Assembly: GCA_017453085.1 (NCBI GenBank) | Contig: JAFTKV010000066.1 | Location: forward strand, 1 to 15,046 | From: Clostridia bacterium | GTDB taxonomy: Bacteria; Bacillota; Clostridia; Oscillospirales; CAG-272 | Reading direction: 5' to 3' | DNA: 15,046 nucleotides | Shown here: one piece after another, positions 13,070 to 15,046 of the stretch | How positions within the stretch are numbered: position 1 is the first letter of the stretch | How the letters are laid out: every line of letters begins with the position of its first letter | Notes under the pieces: generated by a model | What the model was told of the DNA's origin: nothing | The model's input: the letters and a program-made list of their open reading frames with translations, nothing else | Databases searched by the model: none | Made by a program: the position numbers and the translations under genes

Positions 13070-13639
13070 TCAGTGTTTAGAAGATTGCACAGGCGGCTTC
13101 ATCAGGATCGTCTTTCTTCCAGGAGTGTACGCCTTGGAGGTCAGGTGCATGGTCAGCTCCTCCAGCACGGCGATCAGAGCAACTACGCCAACGCCGATGC
13201 AGTAGGCCGCACCGTAGGGGGTGGGGAGGAAGTAGGGCACGGCAAACATAGAAGCACCGGTTGCCTTGTTCATATACGTATGTAGCGACGCGAATTTCTT
13301 GTACCGCAGAGCAGCCACCAGATAGCCTGCCAGACGGAGGGTGATCAGCAGTACCACGTGATACCACAGCCATCCGGGGAAGACCTCCTGCAGCTTGGGC
13401 AGAAGCCGCACCAGCATCGCGGTGTAGAAGGTCAGGTCGGCAATACTGTCCAGTCGGGCACCGAAATCGGTACTGCAGCCGGTAGCTCTTGCCACCATTC
13501 CGTCGATAGCGTCACTGACGCCGCAAAGCGTGTAAATAATATAGAAAGGCAGTGCCAGCGGCGGAACGAAAAACAACGCTACCGCACCTACCAGCCGTAT
13601 ACCCGTTATACAGTTGGGGAGATTCAAATACTTTTTCAT
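13070..13639 (-). CDS. CDP-alcohol phosphatidyltransferase (phospholipid synthesis)
   Basis: This integral membrane enzyme of about 189 residues belongs to the CDP-alcohol phosphatidyltransferase family. It joins the phosphatidyl group of a CDP-lipid to an alcohol such as glycerol 3-phosphate, serine or inositol. The signature D-x2-D-G-x2-A-R-x8-G-x3-D-x3-D is complete: D43, D46, G47, A50, R51, G60, D64 and D68. Several hydrophobic helices are visible (about 16-40, 68-80, 95-115 and 140-165). I choose the ATG at 13639 because MKKYLNLPN is the usual family start. An ATG at 13657 is also possible. A longer frame from a GTG at 13732 is excluded because the promoter at 13712-13740 lies inside it. 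The alcohol substrate cannot be read from the sequence; a PgsA- or PssA-like role is possible. Confidence 0.87.
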   Translation of the reverse strand: MKKYLNLPNCITGIRLVGAVALFFVPPLALPFYIIYTLCGVSDAIDGMVARATGCSTDFGARLDSIADLTFYTAMLVRLLPKLQEVFPGWLWYHVVLLITLRLAGYLVAALRYKKFASLHTYMNKATGASMFAVPYFLPTPYGAAYCIGVGVVALIAVLEELTMHLTSKAYTPGRKTILMKPPVQSSKH

Positions 13640-13711
13640 AACCTTCGTTTTTACCATCCATTTCACAGAGGAGGCCTGCACAAATTCGCAGGCATAAATG
13701 CATCCACTGTA

Positions 13712-13740
13712 ATTATACTCCTTTTTCTTCACTTAGTCAA
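13712..13740 (-). promoter_or_regulatory. Promoter of the phosphatidyltransferase gene
   Basis: On the minus strand TTGACT (13735-13740) and TATAAT (13712-13717) are 17 bases apart. The leader to the chosen start codon at 13639 would be about 65 bases. Confidence 0.78.
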
Positions 13741-13796
13741 CACATTTCTGCAGTTATTTTTTGAATTTTTTTATTTTTTTGTCGCAAACCAAAGTC

Positions 13797-13802
13797 TATA
13801 AT
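13797..13802 (+). promoter_or_regulatory. Possible -10 element of the LCP gene
   Basis: TATAAT stands about 65 bases before the LCP start codon. The region 17 bases upstream is a T-run with no TTGACA-like match, so the promoter is weak or needs an activator, or the real site lies elsewhere. Confidence 0.4.
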
Positions 13803-13867
13803 TTACCAATCATATTCTGCGGGTCTGCGCCCACACTAAAAGCAAATTCAAGGAAACGAGGGCTTTT

Positions 13868-14995
13868 ATGTTCAAACACGCAGGCAAGAAACTGCTTTCG
13901 ATCATTTTGGTAACGGGCGTGCTTTTCGGGTGCTGGTCTGCCACCCGACGTCTGGCCGACGCCGTACGGTCGAGTAGCAAGCATCTGGTCTCCATTGGTG
14001 ACAGAGCCGTGCAAGCAATTCAAAATTTTGAGGCTGCACGGGAAGATTGGATCGAGACTGCCTCCGCCACACAGGTGAATTTCCTGCTTACCGGCATTGA
14101 CGATGCCTGGGGCGGCAGCGACGTGATCATGCTGGCATCGCTGGATACAAAAGCGGGGAGCGTGCGGGTGGTGCAGATCCCCCGCGACACCTATATCAAT
14201 CGCCCGGGCAGCACCAATCACAAGCTAAACTCGGTCTATGCCACCGCCGCCGTGGAGGCAAAAAAGAGCGGGCAATCCGAGACCGAGGCGGCCCACACCG
14301 CCAACCGCGCGCTGGTGGCGTTTTTGCAAACCAATCTGGGCGTTCCCATCGACCACTACGTTTCGATCAACACCGAGGGCTTGCGAAATATCGTAGATGC
14401 CGTAGGTGGCGTAACGGTGAACATCCCCATGGATATTGATTACGACGACGAAAGTCAAAATCTGCACATTCATCTAAAGGCAGGTCGGCAGGTGTTGGAC
14501 GGAGAGGGTGCGGAGCAGTTCGTCCGCTTCAGAAGCGGATATCTGACCGCCGATTACGGCAGAATGGATGCCCAAAAGATCTTTCTCTCCGCACTGATCG
14601 GGAAGATCAAAAGTGAGTTTTCCCTGCCCACGGCCATTCATCTGGCCAAAACCTGCTATCGGCACATCAAAAGCGATCTGGCTCCTGCCGATCTGATCCC
14701 GCTGATCCGCGGTGCGATGCAGGTATCCGTAGAAAACGTGAAAATGATCACCCTGAAGGGGCAATCCGCCAAGGATGAGCGCGGCGTGCTCTGCGAGGTA
14801 CTATCCCACAAGTATGCCGTCGACCTTCTGACCGACTATCTGATGCCGCGCGGCAGCAAAGCGTCCGATCTGCATTTTGATCCTAACAAGGTCTTTACCG
14901 CCCCCGGAAAGATCAACGAGATCTACGAGGGCGAGAGTCCTCACGGCAAAAACGGCGTCCGCGCCTCGGATGCGGCGGGAATTCGGATCCGCTGA
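13868..14995 (+). CDS. LytR-CpsA-Psr (LCP) family protein
   Basis: This 375-residue protein has an N-terminal membrane anchor (about 8-22) and an extracytoplasmic LCP domain. LCP enzymes transfer teichoic acids or other anionic glycopolymers from a polyprenyl-phosphate carrier to peptidoglycan. Family marks are NFLLTGIDD (71-79), GGSDVIMLASLD (82-93), VVQIPRDTYI (101-110, with R106 and D107), HKLNSVYA (118-125), VDAVGGVTVNIP (176-187), and FVRFRS...DYGRMDAQK (218-237, with R220, R222 and R232). No long C-terminal extension is seen. GAGGG precedes the ATG. The gene is divergent from the phosphatidyltransferase gene. It is followed by only a weak 3-bp hairpin before TTTTT, so termination here is unclear. 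The glycopolymer it handles is unknown. Confidence 0.92.
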   Translation: MFKHAGKKLLSIILVTGVLFGCWSATRRLADAVRSSSKHLVSIGDRAVQAIQNFEAAREDWIETASATQVNFLLTGIDDAWGGSDVIMLASLDTKAGSVRVVQIPRDTYINRPGSTNHKLNSVYATAAVEAKKSGQSETEAAHTANRALVAFLQTNLGVPIDHYVSINTEGLRNIVDAVGGVTVNIPMDIDYDDESQNLHIHLKAGRQVLDGEGAEQFVRFRSGYLTADYGRMDAQKIFLSALIGKIKSEFSLPTAIHLAKTCYRHIKSDLAPADLIPLIRGAMQVSVENVKMITLKGQSAKDERGVLCEVLSHKYAVDLLTDYLMPRGSKASDLHFDPNKVFTAPGKINEIYEGESPHGKNGVRASDAAGIRIR

Positions 14996-15017
14996 ACGGC
15001 TTTTTAGCAGATCGCTC

Positions 15018-15046
15018 TTGCAAAACCGCAAAAAATATGCTACAAT
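15018..15046 (+). promoter_or_regulatory. Promoter of a gene beyond the window
   Basis: TTGCAA (15018-15023) and TACAAT (15041-15046) are 17 bases apart. The -10 is the last six bases of the window. It resembles the GH76 promoter in its GC-TACAAT end. Confidence 0.6.

Noticed and set aside
14986..15005. A possible terminator after the LCP gene
   Set aside because: Only a 3-bp CCG/CGG stem precedes TTTTT, which is too weak to call.
1..15046. CRISPR arrays, tRNA or rRNA genes, prophage or transposon genes
   Set aside because: No regularly spaced direct repeats, no cloverleaf-like or rRNA-like segments and no recombinase or phage protein motifs were seen in the reading.

Overview
The window looks like chromosome from an uncultured, anaerobic, Gram-positive member of the Clostridia, probably a gut bacterium. 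The evidence is indirect. Five genes encode proteins with lipobox signal peptides, there is a LytR-CpsA-Psr (LCP) envelope enzyme, ribosome binding sites are strong AGGAGG types, promoters are near-consensus sigma-A, and there are two reverse-rubrerythrin genes of the type found in strict anaerobes. No rRNA, tRNA, insertion sequence or CRISPR array is visible. Base composition and codon use look even, so the window is not obviously a mobile island.

Layout. 1-2458 (minus strand): a lipoprotein with a small Cys/His module and, upstream of it, a PfkB-family sugar-phosphate kinase, most likely 1-phosphofructokinase. 2459-3217: a divergent promoter region and a stand-alone LUD-domain protein. 3250-5932: a small XRE-type repressor, read leftward, facing a three-gene operon (lipoprotein, zinc-ribbon membrane protein, lipoprotein). 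The region between them carries two nested inverted repeats that look like operators. 5943-6149: a DUF4177 protein. 6241-8157: an oxidative-stress pair read leftward. It consists of a reverse rubrerythrin with a PerR-like box on its promoter, followed by a flavin reductase-rubredoxin-rubredoxin-rubrerythrin fusion. 8274-11393: a 986-residue multidomain surface lipoprotein with a papain-like cysteine hydrolase module. 11440-13058: a GH76-type glycosidase lipoprotein. 13070-13740: a CDP-alcohol phosphatidyltransferase on the minus strand. 13868-14995: an LCP-family enzyme. The last bases (15018-15046) are a near-consensus promoter for a gene outside the window.

How the genes may work together. 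The 8157-6241 unit looks like a self-contained peroxide/oxygen detoxification cassette. A flavin/rubredoxin electron-transfer module is fused to the same kind of peroxidase that is encoded alone just upstream, and the two ferritin-like parts match at about 119 of 140 residues by hand count. The XRE unit looks like a locally controlled envelope response of unknown purpose. The right half (surface hydrolase, GH76, phospholipid synthase, LCP) has an envelope and surface theme, but each gene has its own promoter and terminator. The most novel points are the fusion with its PerR-like site, the operator architecture of the XRE module, and a perfect terminator stem that forms the last codons of the repressor gene.
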